Below, in pieces: positions 17,502 to 26,650 of a stretch of DNA of 64,000 nt. The stretch's first letter is position 1. The number at the start of each line of letters is the position of its first letter. Below the pieces are notes generated by a model. It saw nothing but the letters and a program-made list of their open reading frames with translations, searched no databases and had not been told where the DNA came from. The translations under genes and the position numbers were made by a program. Source of the stretch: Clostridia bacterium (GTDB taxonomy: Bacteria; Bacillota; Clostridia; Oscillospirales; CAG-272); NCBI GenBank assembly GCA_017533565.1, contig JAFXHU010000026.1, positions 65,949 to 129,948 of the forward strand. The letters run 5' to 3'.

Positions 17502-18167
17502 ATGGAAATATTCAGCATTATTATTCAGTTTTTCGATTTTTTGATATCCTCCTTCGTTTCGCTTTACAACATAGTGAGATATCTTTGGCGGGAAATCCTT
17601 CTCGGTGCTTTGATTCTTGCCCTTGCGCTTTTTGTAATTCGCGTTTTTCTTGCGGCGAAAAAGCAAAGAGCGTTTATAAAGGCGGTAAGGACCTCCGCAA
17701 AGGAAAACGGTATCAAAATCCGATTTGCCCGTCCCCCGTTTTTGTGCCTGCTTTTCAATTTCGACGGGTACGATATGGAAATGGAGATAGGCGGCAAGAA
17801 GTACAGGATAAAGCTTTGCCCGTTTATAACCTCGGGGCTTGGCGTACATCTCTCCACGGCAACCGAGGCGGTTTATCTCGGACGGCTTGCGACCCGCCGC
17901 GCCCTTTCGAAGGGAAAGGTGTCGGGCATATCCGTAAGGCTGAAATACGACCCGACACCCGCGGAAAATACCGTGAACGTTCTTGTGCTCTCTCCGACTC
18001 CCTTTGCCGTGACCGAAAGGCGGGAAAACGGAACGGTGTGGGAGCTTGATACCGAAAACGGACAGGACATCGGCGGTGTTTTGGTATTCACCGATGCAAT
18101 ACTTATATCCCGCTTGCCCCGTCTTATGGACGGATATATCGACAGCCTTATACATTACGACGAGTGA
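17502..18167 (+). CDS. Membrane-anchored protein of unknown function, 221 aa
   Basis: Residues 1-60 hold two hydrophobic segments (IFSIIIQFFDFLISSFVSLY and ILLGALILALALFVIRVFLA), followed by a basic stretch and a soluble domain of about 150 residues rich in beta strands (NFDGYDMEMEIGGKKYRIKL, ISVRLKYDPTPAENTVNVLV). I choose the ATG at 17502 with TGGAG five bases upstream. I do not recognise the family. It is monocistronic, with its own promoter and terminator. Confidence 0.7.
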   Translation: MEIFSIIIQFFDFLISSFVSLYNIVRYLWREILLGALILALALFVIRVFLAAKKQRAFIKAVRTSAKENGIKIRFARPPFLCLLFNFDGYDMEMEIGGKKYRIKLCPFITSGLGVHLSTATEAVYLGRLATRRALSKGKVSGISVRLKYDPTPAENTVNVLVLSPTPFAVTERRENGTVWELDTENGQDIGGVLVFTDAILISRLPRLMDGYIDSLIHYDE

Positions 18168-18212
18168 TTTTTTTGGCGCGGTTAGCGAAAAACCGCATCT
18201 ATCGCAAAAGAA

Positions 18213-18245
18213 AAAAGAGCGCAGCCACGGCTGCGCTCTTTTTTA
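18213..18245. terminator. Bidirectional terminator
   Basis: GAGCGCAGCC pairs with GGCTGCGCTC across a 2-base loop, flanked by A6 and T6. It serves the gene ending at 18167 and the minus-strand ATPase gene ending at 18393. The remaining 150 bases up to that gene are AT-rich and show no other feature. Confidence 0.88.
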
Positions 18246-18392
18246 CATTATAACTTTTTCCAACAGTATAATATTATCTCAATGCAGTGAATGTGTTGGC
18301 AACGGTTGCTTGCTTATCCAAAGCCGAGGGGATTCAAAGCTCGGATTTATACACTCTCACGTTTACCGTTTTTGAAATAATTTCATTTTTGT

Positions 18393-19586
18393 CTATTGCT
18401 TTAACAGCCAATCCGAAATATCAACAATTTGCACGCCCTCATATTGATATTTGTCGTTGCGTGTTCTTGCAATTACCATTTTAGGATAAGCGTCCTTAAT
18501 TTGTAATAGTGGAGAAATTTCTCTTTCAAAGGTTTTTTCGTCGCTTATATTATCGGACACTTGGATATATATTTTTTCGTTTCGCTTAATCGCAACGAAA
18601 TCTATTTCCTTTTTGTACAGTACGCCAGCATATACCTCGTAACCTCTGCGTAAAAGCTCGATGGCAACGATATTTTCGAGGGTTCTGCCGTAATCCATAT
18701 TTTTTGTGCCGAGCTTTGCGTAACGGAAGGTATGGTCGCTTAAGTAATATTTATCGTTACTTGACAAATATTTCTTGCCCTTGATGTCATATCTGCGAAT
18801 TTTGTAAAAAGCGAAAGCATTACAAAGATATTGCATATACGAGCCTATCGTGTTATGATTAACCCTTTCTTTTGCCCCGGTCAAAGCATTTGTAATGCTT
18901 CTTGCAGAAGATAGGTTGGATACGTTATCCATTAAAAAGTCAACGACTCTGTCCATAAGCTGTGTGTTTCTGATTTTATACTTTCTACGGATATCTCTGA
19001 CGATAAGCGTATCGAAAACCTCTGCAATGTAATCGTATTTTGATTCTTGATCTTTATAGAGATACGAGCCTGCCATACCGCCTTCAAGCATATATTTATC
19101 AAAGGCAGTATATTTGTCTTCTAACTCAAAGTATTGCATATACTCGCCGAACGAAAAGGGGAACACCTTGATTTCAAAAGTTCGTCCGGTAAATAACGTA
19201 GCTAAATCCGAGCTTAAAAGAAAAGCATTTGAGCCTGTAATATAGATATCATATTTTTCAGTTGCGTGAAGTCCGTTGATTGCCTTTTCAAAGCATTCAC
19301 ACATTTGCACTTCATCAATAAGAACAAAATTATCGCAACCGTCTATAAACCTTGAATTGATATAGCCGTATAACGCTTTATAGTCGGTAAGGTCATCGTA
19401 CTCCGGCAAATTGAAATTGACGTGTATGATATTTGCCTTTGTATTGCTTTTTTGGATATGCGATTTAAACGCCTCCAACAATTTTGATTTACCGCTACGG
19501 CGTACGCCTGTAATTACCTTAATATCGGGCGTTCCTATAACGTTTATAATTTTTTCTAAATATTGATTGCGTGGAATTAGCTTCAT
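18393..19586 (-). CDS. AAA_14/DUF4143 family ATPase
   Basis: A 397-residue protein of the DUF4143 ATPase family, which is widespread in anaerobes and often found in variable chromosome regions. The P-loop GVRRSGKSKLL lies near residue 29, Walker B reads NFVLIDEVQM, and TGSNAFLLSSDL and the arginine-containing GRTFEIKVFPFSF follow. The C-terminal part (GRTLENIVAIELLRRGYEVY, then KKEIDFVAI) has the E...D...K-like pattern of a PD-(D/E)XK-type fold seen in this family. It is clearly more AT-rich than its neighbours, suggesting transfer. Of the clustered start codons I take the ATG at 19586, with AAGAGGTG upstream. Role unknown. Confidence 0.85.
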   Translation of the reverse strand: MKLIPRNQYLEKIINVIGTPDIKVITGVRRSGKSKLLEAFKSHIQKSNTKANIIHVNFNLPEYDDLTDYKALYGYINSRFIDGCDNFVLIDEVQMCECFEKAINGLHATEKYDIYITGSNAFLLSSDLATLFTGRTFEIKVFPFSFGEYMQYFELEDKYTAFDKYMLEGGMAGSYLYKDQESKYDYIAEVFDTLIVRDIRRKYKIRNTQLMDRVVDFLMDNVSNLSSARSITNALTGAKERVNHNTIGSYMQYLCNAFAFYKIRRYDIKGKKYLSSNDKYYLSDHTFRYAKLGTKNMDYGRTLENIVAIELLRRGYEVYAGVLYKKEIDFVAIKRNEKIYIQVSDNISDEKTFEREISPLLQIKDAYPKMVIARTRNDKYQYEGVQIVDISDWLLKQ

Positions 19587-19606
19587 AATCATCACCTCTT
19601 GCTTAA

Positions 19607-19635
19607 ATTATAGCATATCTATTTACCAAAATCAA
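19607..19635 (-). promoter_or_regulatory. Promoter for the DUF4143 ATPase gene
   Basis: Minus strand TTGATT, 17 bases, perfect TATAAT at 19612-19607. Confidence 0.72.
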
Positions 19636-19677
19636 CAGTTTTTTAAAAATGGCAAGTAGAAAAGCTTTGAGTTTATA

Positions 19678-19710
19678 AAAACCGTCACGGACGATAGTCT
19701 GTGACGGTTT
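19678..19710 (-). terminator. Terminator of the trkA-trkH transcript
   Basis: On the minus strand AACCGTCACAGAC pairs with GTCCGTGACGGTT (one mismatch), followed by a T5 tract. It lies about 75 bases beyond the trkH stop. Confidence 0.8.
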
Positions 19711-19785
19711 CTCATCTTATTCGGTTTTCGGTTATTTCTCTATTAAGACGGGCGGGATTTCGGCAGCGCTCTTTTTTGCGGATTT

Positions 19786-21276
19786 TTATTTTCTTTTCCA
19801 GGTTGCGGGTGCAAACAAAATCAGCATCGGGAAAAGCTCAAGCCTTCCCGCAAGCATATCGAAGATAAGCACCAGCTTTGAAAACGGGGAGAAAAAGGCA
19901 AAGTTGCCGCTTGGTCCAACCATATCGAGACCCGGACCGATATTGTTGATGCAGGCGGTTATCGCGGTAAAATTAGTGAGAAGTCCGTTGGAGCCTCCGT
20001 CGGGAGCAAGGAATATCATCGACGCCGCAAAAATGATAAAGAAGGTGACGATATATGCGTTTACCGAGCGTGTAACCTCGGAGCTTACGGGCTTTTTGTC
20101 GATGGTGATTTTCTTTACTCTTTTCGGGTTGATAAGGTCGCCAAGCTCCCGTCCCATACCCTTAACGAGAATAATAATTCTCGAAACCTTAATACCGCCG
20201 CCCGTAGAGCCTGCGCACGCACCTATAAACATTATAAGCACCAAAAGGAGCTTTGAAAACTCGGGCCAAAGGTTAAAGTCAAGCGTTGCAAAGCCCGTCG
20301 TCGATATGAGCGAGGAAACCGTAAAGGCGGAATGGCGTATAGCCTCCCCGAGAGTGGTTGCCCCCTCTGTTCCGCTTGTGAAAATATTTACCGTAACCGC
20401 GGCTATTACCACGAAAACGATAAGGAGGAATGCCCTTACCTCGGAGTTAAAGGCATCGCGAAGCTTTAATCGGAGCGCAAGGTAGTAGGAGTTGAAGTTT
20501 ATCGAGAAAAGAAGCATAAAGACGGTGCAGATTATTTGAACGTAGGGGCTGTAGCTTGCAATAGAGTCGCCCTTGACTCCAAAGCCGCCCGTGCCCGCCG
20601 TTCCAAAGGCGGTGCAAAGCGCGTCGAATACGCCCATTTGGTTTTTTGCATCCGAAGCTACCACGCCGTCGATAAGAAGAAGCAAAAACAGGATAAGCGT
20701 TAGTGCGAAATAAATGATGTAAAGGATAATTGCCGTCCTTCTTACTCGCGGCACAAGCTTTGATACGTCGGGACCGGGGGACTCGGCACGCATAATGTGC
20801 ATATTTTGTGCGCCCGAAAGCGGGAGAATAGCCATAACGAATACCAAAACTCCCATACCGCCCACCCAGTGGGTGAAGCTTCGCCATATCAAAACCGCAT
20901 GCTCAAGACTTTCAAGCACCGAGGAGTCGATAATGCTCGCGCCCGTGGTGGTAAAGCCCGAAACGGTTTCAAAAAGCGCATCTACGTAATTCGGAATTGC
21001 GCCCGAAAGCACGAACGGAACCGCACCGAAAAGCGAAAGCACAATCCAGCTTAAGGATACGATTACAAAGCCGTCGCGTGCGCGAAGCGCCATATCGCGC
21101 GGCTTTTGGCACGACATAACGTAGCCGAGGAAAAGACATATTCCCGCGGTAGCCGAAAACGCCGAAAGCGAGGTATGCTCGCCGTAGCAAAGCGCGGTGA
21201 TTATAGGTACGAGAAAGAACAGCGCCTCGAATTTAAGAATAATTCCGAGCGTGTACCTTATCATCTTAAAGTTCAT
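19786..21276 (-). CDS. trkH: Trk-type potassium uptake membrane subunit TrkH/KtrB-like
   Basis: A 496-residue potassium channel-like subunit with about ten membrane helices and four pore repeats. Selectivity-filter regions are visible as SGFTTTGASII, FGTAGTGGFGVKGD, SSLISTTGFATLDF and ACINNIGPGLD. Other family motifs are ALIWRSFTHWVGGMGVLVF and ACAGSTGGGIKVSRI. It works with the TrkA/KtrA regulator encoded 95 bp upstream, and the two form one minus-strand operon ending at the 19678 terminator. Length and architecture are normal. Confidence 0.94.
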   Translation of the reverse strand: MNFKMIRYTLGIILKFEALFFLVPIITALCYGEHTSLSAFSATAGICLFLGYVMSCQKPRDMALRARDGFVIVSLSWIVLSLFGAVPFVLSGAIPNYVDALFETVSGFTTTGASIIDSSVLESLEHAVLIWRSFTHWVGGMGVLVFVMAILPLSGAQNMHIMRAESPGPDVSKLVPRVRRTAIILYIIYFALTLILFLLLLIDGVVASDAKNQMGVFDALCTAFGTAGTGGFGVKGDSIASYSPYVQIICTVFMLLFSINFNSYYLALRLKLRDAFNSEVRAFLLIVFVVIAAVTVNIFTSGTEGATTLGEAIRHSAFTVSSLISTTGFATLDFNLWPEFSKLLLVLIMFIGACAGSTGGGIKVSRIIILVKGMGRELGDLINPKRVKKITIDKKPVSSEVTRSVNAYIVTFFIIFAASMIFLAPDGGSNGLLTNFTAITACINNIGPGLDMVGPSGNFAFFSPFSKLVLIFDMLAGRLELFPMLILFAPATWKRK

Positions 21277-21371
21277 ATAACATAAACCTTTCTTTACAAA
21301 AGGGGATAGTTCTGCGAGCTGCGGGGGGATTGGAAACGGGATTTATGCCGACCCGTGTCAAATCCTTCGCG

Positions 21372-22730
21372 TTATTTTTTGAGAAGCTCGTCAAGACCCG
21401 TAATTCCGAGGACGAGGGATACGATAATAACCCTGTCGCCGACCTCCACCGTGTCAAGACCGTGCGGGGTAATTACCGACCTGCCGCGCAGTATCGCGGC
21501 AATGAGAACTCCGTCCTTAAGCTTAAGGTCACAGAGTCGCTTTCCGACGATGGGAGTCTTATCGTTTATCAAAAACTCGTACGCCTCTACCTTGCCGGGC
21601 ACGACGGGGTAAAGCGCCTCCATATTCGACCCCGCCTTTCCCTTAAGCGAGCGCACGAAGCGAAGAATAAGGCTCGAGGTGACGTTTTTGGGATATACGA
21701 CGGTGTCAAGCTCGAGATGCTGAATTACGTCGTTGAAGTCAAGACGGTCAATCTTCGTTACGAGCTTTCCTTCGCAGCGCTCCTTTGCAAAGAGGGAGAG
21801 GAAGATGTTTTCCTCGTCGTTATCGGTAAGCGCCAGAAATGCGTCGGTATGCTCGATACCCTCCTCGATAAGCGTTTCCTGCTCCGCGGTGTCGCCGTGT
21901 ATAACGGTTACGTCGGAAAAATCCCTCGCGAGCTTTTCGCACACGCCTCGGTCGTTATCAATAACCTTGAGCTTTATGCCTCTTTTGCTGCAAATATCGC
22001 AAAGATAATGCGTAACCTCTCCGCCGCCAACGACGATTGCGGAGCCGACAGCCACGCCCTTCAGCCCGATTTTGCCGAGGAATGCCGCCGCGCGTCTTGG
22101 CGGAGCAATCATAGAAATAACGTCCTTTGCCTTAAACACGAAGTCACCCTTCGTAACGAATACCTCGTCACCGCGCTCTGCGGAGCAGAAAAGCACGTCG
22201 TATTTGTATTTTGCAATGGCGTCCTTTACCGAGGCGCCGACAAGCTCGGAGTCCTCGGGAAGCTTAAACTTTATAAGCTCGACTCTGCCCTTTGCAAACG
22301 GCTCGATTGCCAGCGCAGCAGGGAAGCGTAAGACTCGGGCAATATCCTCCGCCGCTTCAAGCTCGGGGTTTATTACCATAGCAAGGCCAAGCTCGTCCTT
22401 CAGGTAATTTGCCTCCTTGTTGTAGGCGTGGTCGCGCACTCGTGCAATAGTATGACAGTCGCCCTCCTTTTTCGCGATAATACAGCAAAGAAGGTTAAGC
22501 TCGTCGGAGTCTGTGACCGCGATAAGAAGGTCTGCCCCATTTACGTTAGCCTCTGCCTGTGTAAGGTGGGAGGCACCGTTTCCGACAATGCCCATAACGT
22601 CTATTGAATTTGTAACCGCCTTGATTTTTTCGGCGGAGGTGTCGATTACGGTAATGTCGTTGCCCTCGCGGATTAGCTCCTTTGCAAGGGTGCGTCCAAC
22701 CTGTCCGCATCCAACGATAATAATTTTCAT
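21372..22730 (-). CDS. trkA: Trk potassium transporter regulatory subunit TrkA (two RCK domains)
   Basis: A 452-residue peripheral cytoplasmic protein that gates TrkH in response to NAD(H) and other ligands. It contains two RCK_N/RCK_C tandems. The first Rossmann motif is MKIIIVGCGQVGRTLAKELI (residue 1 on) and the second is GVAVGSAIVVGGGEVTHYLC (near residue 225). RCK_C halves lie around residues 140-215 and 365-452. Gene order trkA then trkH is normal for clostridia. The gap to trkH contains one copy of the CCCGTGTCAA motif but no terminator. Confidence 0.94.
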   Translation of the reverse strand: MKIIIVGCGQVGRTLAKELIREGNDITVIDTSAEKIKAVTNSIDVMGIVGNGASHLTQAEANVNGADLLIAVTDSDELNLLCCIIAKKEGDCHTIARVRDHAYNKEANYLKDELGLAMVINPELEAAEDIARVLRFPAALAIEPFAKGRVELIKFKLPEDSELVGASVKDAIAKYKYDVLFCSAERGDEVFVTKGDFVFKAKDVISMIAPPRRAAAFLGKIGLKGVAVGSAIVVGGGEVTHYLCDICSKRGIKLKVIDNDRGVCEKLARDFSDVTVIHGDTAEQETLIEEGIEHTDAFLALTDNDEENIFLSLFAKERCEGKLVTKIDRLDFNDVIQHLELDTVVYPKNVTSSLILRFVRSLKGKAGSNMEALYPVVPGKVEAYEFLINDKTPIVGKRLCDLKLKDGVLIAAILRGRSVITPHGLDTVEVGDRVIIVSLVLGITGLDELLKK

Positions 22731-22812
22731 ATATTCTCTCCGTTAGAGTAGAGTGTTTTTCTTGTGTTCGTATATGCACGTAAGTCACCTTGCACACGCG
22801 CGGGTAACTATA

Positions 22813-22840
22813 ATTATACATATCGGTGGGGATTTGTCAA
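22813..22840 (-). promoter_or_regulatory. Promoter for trkA-trkH
   Basis: Minus strand TTGACA (22840-22835), 16 bases, perfect TATAAT (22818-22813). This leaves an 82-base leader before trkA, in which I see no known riboswitch. Confidence 0.75.
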
Positions 22841-22877
22841 GAGGGAAAAGCCTTTAAACGGCTTCTGCCGCCCGCAG

Positions 22878-23837
22878 TCAATCGGTGCGTTTTTCCTTTC
22901 GCACCGAAAGCGGAGTCATACCGAATCTCGCCTTGAATTCTCTATGAAAATAGGACTCGTTTTCATATCCAACCGCGCGAATTATTTCGCCGATGGGCAT
23001 ATCCGTGTCAAAAATAAGCTCCCTCGCGCGCTCCATTCTCGCCTCTACGACAAGCTCCTTAAAGCTTTTTCCGATATGCGTTTTTATGAATTTCGAAAGA
23101 TACGGAACCGACAGGTAAAGCCGACCGCCAAGCTCCGAAAGACTTGCTGTGCGAAAATTATTTTTTACGTAGGAATGGATTTCAAGAATTCTTTTTTCCT
23201 CCTGCGTTCTCGGCAAATTTCCGCCGAGGTAAAGCGACGGAAGCCGTGACAGGGCGGAGAGTAAAAGCGAAACCGTCCTTTCCATTATTACGTGGTCGGG
23301 GCTTTCCTCCAGCAATTCAAGAAGCAGGTTTTCAACGAGATTTTCGTATTTTTTTCTTCCGCCCGTCGTAAAGTGTAAAAAGGTCGGTGCGCCGTCGTGT
23401 CTTGCGTTTTCGCGAAAGAGCGCGGAAAAAACCGTACCCGAAAGCTCGGGTGACACCGCAGTCACAAAATCGTCGGACATTATTACGTTAACTCCGATGT
23501 CCTCCCGCCCCGCCTGCTCTATCGCGTGGGAAATATGCTTGTTTAAAAGCAGCACGTCCCCCTCTGAAAGCGTTATTTTTTCGCCGTCTATAACGTGGGT
23601 TATCTTTCCGCCGAGGACTATCATCATTTCAAGGTAGTTGTGCCTGTGCCTCGGAAAGGCGGCGTATCGGGTGTGCGTCCTTACGCTTATTCCTCCGCGC
23701 CCCGCGCGAAGCCGTGCATCTCTTACTATAAACTCGTCCTCCGTGGTATATAAATTGCGGTCAAGCTCCCCGCCCGAAAGCAGGCGCTTTTCCTCCTCGC
23801 TCTCAACAGAAAGGCGTGAAATTATATAATCCTCCAT
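22878..23837 (-). CDS. AraC-family regulator, probably of rhamnose use
   Basis: A 319-residue transcription factor. The N-terminal cupin sensor spans about residues 45-150 (TRYAAFPRHRHNYLEMMIVL and LSEGDVLLLNKHISHAIEQA). The C-terminal double helix-turn-helix spans about 215-315, with LGGRLYLSVPYLSKFIKTHI and the signature IGEIIRAVGYENESYFHREF. The ATG at 23837 has GGAGG five bases upstream. It is divergent from rhaB-rhaA with 242 bp between them, the arrangement of RhaR/RhaS-type activators. Control of rhaBA by rhamnose is inferred from this position only. Confidence 0.85.
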   Translation of the reverse strand: MEDYIISRLSVESEEEKRLLSGGELDRNLYTTEDEFIVRDARLRAGRGGISVRTHTRYAAFPRHRHNYLEMMIVLGGKITHVIDGEKITLSEGDVLLLNKHISHAIEQAGREDIGVNVIMSDDFVTAVSPELSGTVFSALFRENARHDGAPTFLHFTTGGRKKYENLVENLLLELLEESPDHVIMERTVSLLLSALSRLPSLYLGGNLPRTQEEKRILEIHSYVKNNFRTASLSELGGRLYLSVPYLSKFIKTHIGKSFKELVVEARMERARELIFDTDMPIGEIIRAVGYENESYFHREFKARFGMTPLSVRKEKRTD

Positions 23838-23975
23838 AATTCCTCCAAAAGCCTTAATATGCCATAATTTTAACATATTGCGGGCGAAAAATCAATACAA
23901 AAGATTAAATAAAGACGGTTTTTATAATAATTTTCAACCTTGCACTGCGGTGGATATATATGTTAATATTAAGAT

Positions 23976-24050
23976 AGCATATTATGGCGCGCGAGCGCAA
24001 CCGAACCCGCGCGAGGGAGTCGCGCAACGCCCGCCCTCGGGCACGGGCAA
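23976..24050 (+). promoter_or_regulatory. Candidate activator-dependent promoter and GC-rich leader of rhaBA
   Basis: TATTAT at 23980-23985 has no good -35 box, as is usual for AraC-activated promoters. It is followed by about 65 bases of very GC-rich DNA with small hairpins (for example GCCCG with CGGGC near 24029-24043), in sharp contrast to the AT-rich flanks. It could be a leader structure or a small repeat element. Confidence 0.35.
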
Positions 24051-24079
24051 CAAAAAACAACCGAAAGGGAACGTGTGAA

Positions 24080-25393
24080 ATGAAACACTATCTTGCCATT
24101 GACATCGGCGCATCCTCGGGCAGACACATCGTCGGCTGGATTGAGGGCGGCGAGCTTCAAACCAAGGAGGTTTACCGCTTCTGGAACGGAATGGACGAGC
24201 TTGACGGTCATCTCGTGTGGGATACCGACAGACTTTTCCGCGAGGTAAAGGAGGGAATCAAGGCGGCTTTCCTTGAATTTCCCGAAATCGAGAGCCTTTC
24301 CATCGACACGTGGGGCGTTGACTACGTGCTTTTGAGGGGGGATACCGAGGTAAAGCCCACCTACGCCTACCGCGATGCGCGTATGGAGGAGTCAATACCC
24401 GCCGTGCATTCGCTTATCCCGTTTGAAACGCTCTACGAGCGCACGGGCATAATGTTCAACAAGTTTAACACCGTTTATCAGCTTTACCGCGATAAAATGG
24501 ACGGAAGGCTCGAGGGGGTTACCGACTTCCTTATGATTCCGGAATATCTTATGTACAAGCTCACGGGCAACAAGGTAAAGGAGTTTACCAACGCAACCAC
24601 GGGCGCAATCATTAACGCCGATACGCTTGAAATCGACGAATATATATGGGAAGCTCTCGGACTTCCCGCCTGCCTTAAAAGCGAGATTTGCCAGCCGGGC
24701 ACTCTCGTCGGCAGACTTTCGCAGGAGGTAAGGGAGGAGGTCGGCGGCGACCTTGACGTTGTTCTTTGCGCGACCCACGATACGGGAAGCGCGGTGGAGG
24801 CAATTGAAATGAGCAGCGACGCACCCTACATTTCCTCGGGCACGTGGTCGCTTCTCGGAGTTAAGACCTCCCGTGCCATCACCGACGAAAGGTCGCGCCT
24901 CTCGGGATATTCCAACGAGGGCGGCGTCGGCTACAACCGCTACCAGAAAAACATCACGGGTATGTGGATTATACAAAGCCTCCGTTACGAGCTTTGCCCC
25001 GATGCGGGCTGGGACGATATCGTGAATATGGCTCGCGAAAGCGGATATTCCGAAATCTTTGACGTAAACGACGAGGCGTTTGCCGCACCGAAAAGCATGG
25101 CGGGAGCGATTAGGGACTATCTTGTGGCTTGCGGCTGTGCCGCGCCCGTAAACCCCGGCGACTTCTTTAACGCCGCATACGTAAGCCTCGCCGACGGTTA
25201 TCGCGTTGCGATTGCCGACCTTGAGCAAAATACGGGAAAGTGCTATTCCGAAATATACATAGTCGGCGGAGGAGCAAAGAACGGCTACCTCAACGCTCTT
25301 ACCGAAAAGCATACGGGGAAAAGGGTTGTTGCCCTTCCCATCGAGGCTACCGCAATCGGTAACTTAAGCATTCAAATCAAGAGAAACAAATAA
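24080..25393 (+). CDS. rhaB: Rhamnulokinase, C-terminally short
   Basis: An FGGY-family kinase that phosphorylates L-rhamnulose to L-rhamnulose 1-phosphate. The N-terminus YLAIDIGASSGRHIVGWIEG is the ATP-binding phosphate-1 motif, followed by SIDTWGVDYVLL, DTGSAVEAIEM, ISSGTWSLLGVKT and IVGGGAKNGYLNALTEKHTG, all characteristic of RhaB. The ATG at 24080 follows AAGGGA. The protein has 437 residues against roughly 475-490 usual. After the conserved PIEATAIGNL it ends with SIQIKRNK and a stop, so the last ~45 residues (C-terminal helices) are missing. rhaA follows after 15 bp. Activity may be impaired, or the sequence may carry a deletion. Confidence 0.92.
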   Translation: MKHYLAIDIGASSGRHIVGWIEGGELQTKEVYRFWNGMDELDGHLVWDTDRLFREVKEGIKAAFLEFPEIESLSIDTWGVDYVLLRGDTEVKPTYAYRDARMEESIPAVHSLIPFETLYERTGIMFNKFNTVYQLYRDKMDGRLEGVTDFLMIPEYLMYKLTGNKVKEFTNATTGAIINADTLEIDEYIWEALGLPACLKSEICQPGTLVGRLSQEVREEVGGDLDVVLCATHDTGSAVEAIEMSSDAPYISSGTWSLLGVKTSRAITDERSRLSGYSNEGGVGYNRYQKNITGMWIIQSLRYELCPDAGWDDIVNMARESGYSEIFDVNDEAFAAPKSMAGAIRDYLVACGCAAPVNPGDFFNAAYVSLADGYRVAIADLEQNTGKCYSEIYIVGGGAKNGYLNALTEKHTGKRVVALPIEATAIGNLSIQIKRNK

Positions 25394-25408
25394 AAAGGAG
25401 ATATAACA

Positions 25409-26650
25409 ATGTCTAACTACAATTACGCAAAAGAAACCTATGCAAAATACGGTATCGACACCGAAAAGGCAATCGCGGCTCTTATGAACGTTCCCGTATC
25501 GGTTCACTGCTGGCAGGGTGACGACGTCGTTGGCTTTGACTGCAAGGCGGAGCTTTCGGGCGGTATCCAGACCACGGGTAACTACCCCGGAAAGGCAACC
25601 ACTCCCGAAGAGCTTATGGCGGATATGGATAAAGCGTTCTCGCTTACCCCCGGTGCAAAGAAGCTTAACCTTCACGCCTGCTACGCTATTCTTGGCGACG
25701 AAACGGTTGGCAGAGATGAAATCCAGCCCAAGCACTTCGCTCCCTGGGTACGGTTTGCAAAGGAGCGCGGCATCGGTATTGACTTTAACCCCACCTTCTT
25801 CTCGCATCCTATGGTAAAGGACGGACTTACTCTTTCCTCGCCCGACGAAAACGTTCGCGCATATTGGGTAAGACACGGTCAGGCTTGTCTTAAAATTGCG
25901 GAGTATTTCGCAACCGAAACGGGCATTCCCTCGGTTATGAACATCTGGATTCCCGACGGCTACAAGGATATTCCCGCGGACAGACTTTCCCCGAGAGCAA
26001 GATTTAAGAAGTCGCTTGACGAAATTCTTGCTATCCCCTACGACAAGACAAAGGTTTACGTTACCCTCGAGTCGAAGGTATTCGGCATCGGCGTAGAGTC
26101 CTACACCGTCGGCAGCGCGGAGTTCTGCCTCTCCTACTCGGATTACAAGGGCATCACTCCTCTTATGGATAACGGTCACTACCACCCCACCGAGGTTGTG
26201 TCCGACAAGATTTCCTCCCTCCTTCTCTTTAACGAGAAGATTGCTCTCCACGTTACCCGTGCGGTTCGTTGGGACTCCGACCACGTTGTAATCTTTGACG
26301 ACGAGACCAAGGAAATTGCAAAGGAAATCGTAAGAAACAACGCCCTTGACAGAGTGTTTATCGCTCTTGACTACTTCGACGCCTCCATTAACCGCGTTGC
26401 GGCTTGGGTAGTAGGTATGAGAAATATGCAAAAGGCTCTCCTTAACGCACTCCTTCTCCCCTCCGAAGCCCTCGCACAGTATCAGGCAGAGGCTAATTAT
26501 ACGAAGGTTCTCGCCGTTACCGAGGAAATGAAAACCCTCCCCTTCGGTCTTGTATGGGACGAATACTGTCATAGATGCGGCGCACCCGTAGGTATGGATT
26601 GGATTAGAGAGGTTGACGCATACGAGGCGGACGTTCTTTCCAAGAGATAA
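25409..26650 (+). CDS. rhaA: L-rhamnose isomerase
   Basis: A 413-residue cytoplasmic metal-dependent isomerase converting L-rhamnose to L-rhamnulose. Family features are the N-terminal VSVHCWQGDDVVGFD, NLHACYAILGDE, the metal-site region GIGIDFNPTFFSHPMVKDGL, VMNIWIPDGYKDIPADR, and the late VVIFDDETKEIAKEIVR and FIALDYFDASINRVAAW. Length is normal. AAGGAGATATAACA gives a strong ribosome binding site. Codon use is highly biased, suggesting strong expression. No rhaD aldolase or transporter is within the window. Confidence 0.96.
   Translation: MSNYNYAKETYAKYGIDTEKAIAALMNVPVSVHCWQGDDVVGFDCKAELSGGIQTTGNYPGKATTPEELMADMDKAFSLTPGAKKLNLHACYAILGDETVGRDEIQPKHFAPWVRFAKERGIGIDFNPTFFSHPMVKDGLTLSSPDENVRAYWVRHGQACLKIAEYFATETGIPSVMNIWIPDGYKDIPADRLSPRARFKKSLDEILAIPYDKTKVYVTLESKVFGIGVESYTVGSAEFCLSYSDYKGITPLMDNGHYHPTEVVSDKISSLLLFNEKIALHVTRAVRWDSDHVVIFDDETKEIAKEIVRNNALDRVFIALDYFDASINRVAAWVVGMRNMQKALLNALLLPSEALAQYQAEANYTKVLAVTEEMKTLPFGLVWDEYCHRCGAPVGMDWIREVDAYEADVLSKR

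Noticed and set aside
22731..22877. Riboswitch (for example c-di-AMP type) ahead of trkA
   Set aside because: The leader is only about 80 bases and shows none of the expected conserved segments.
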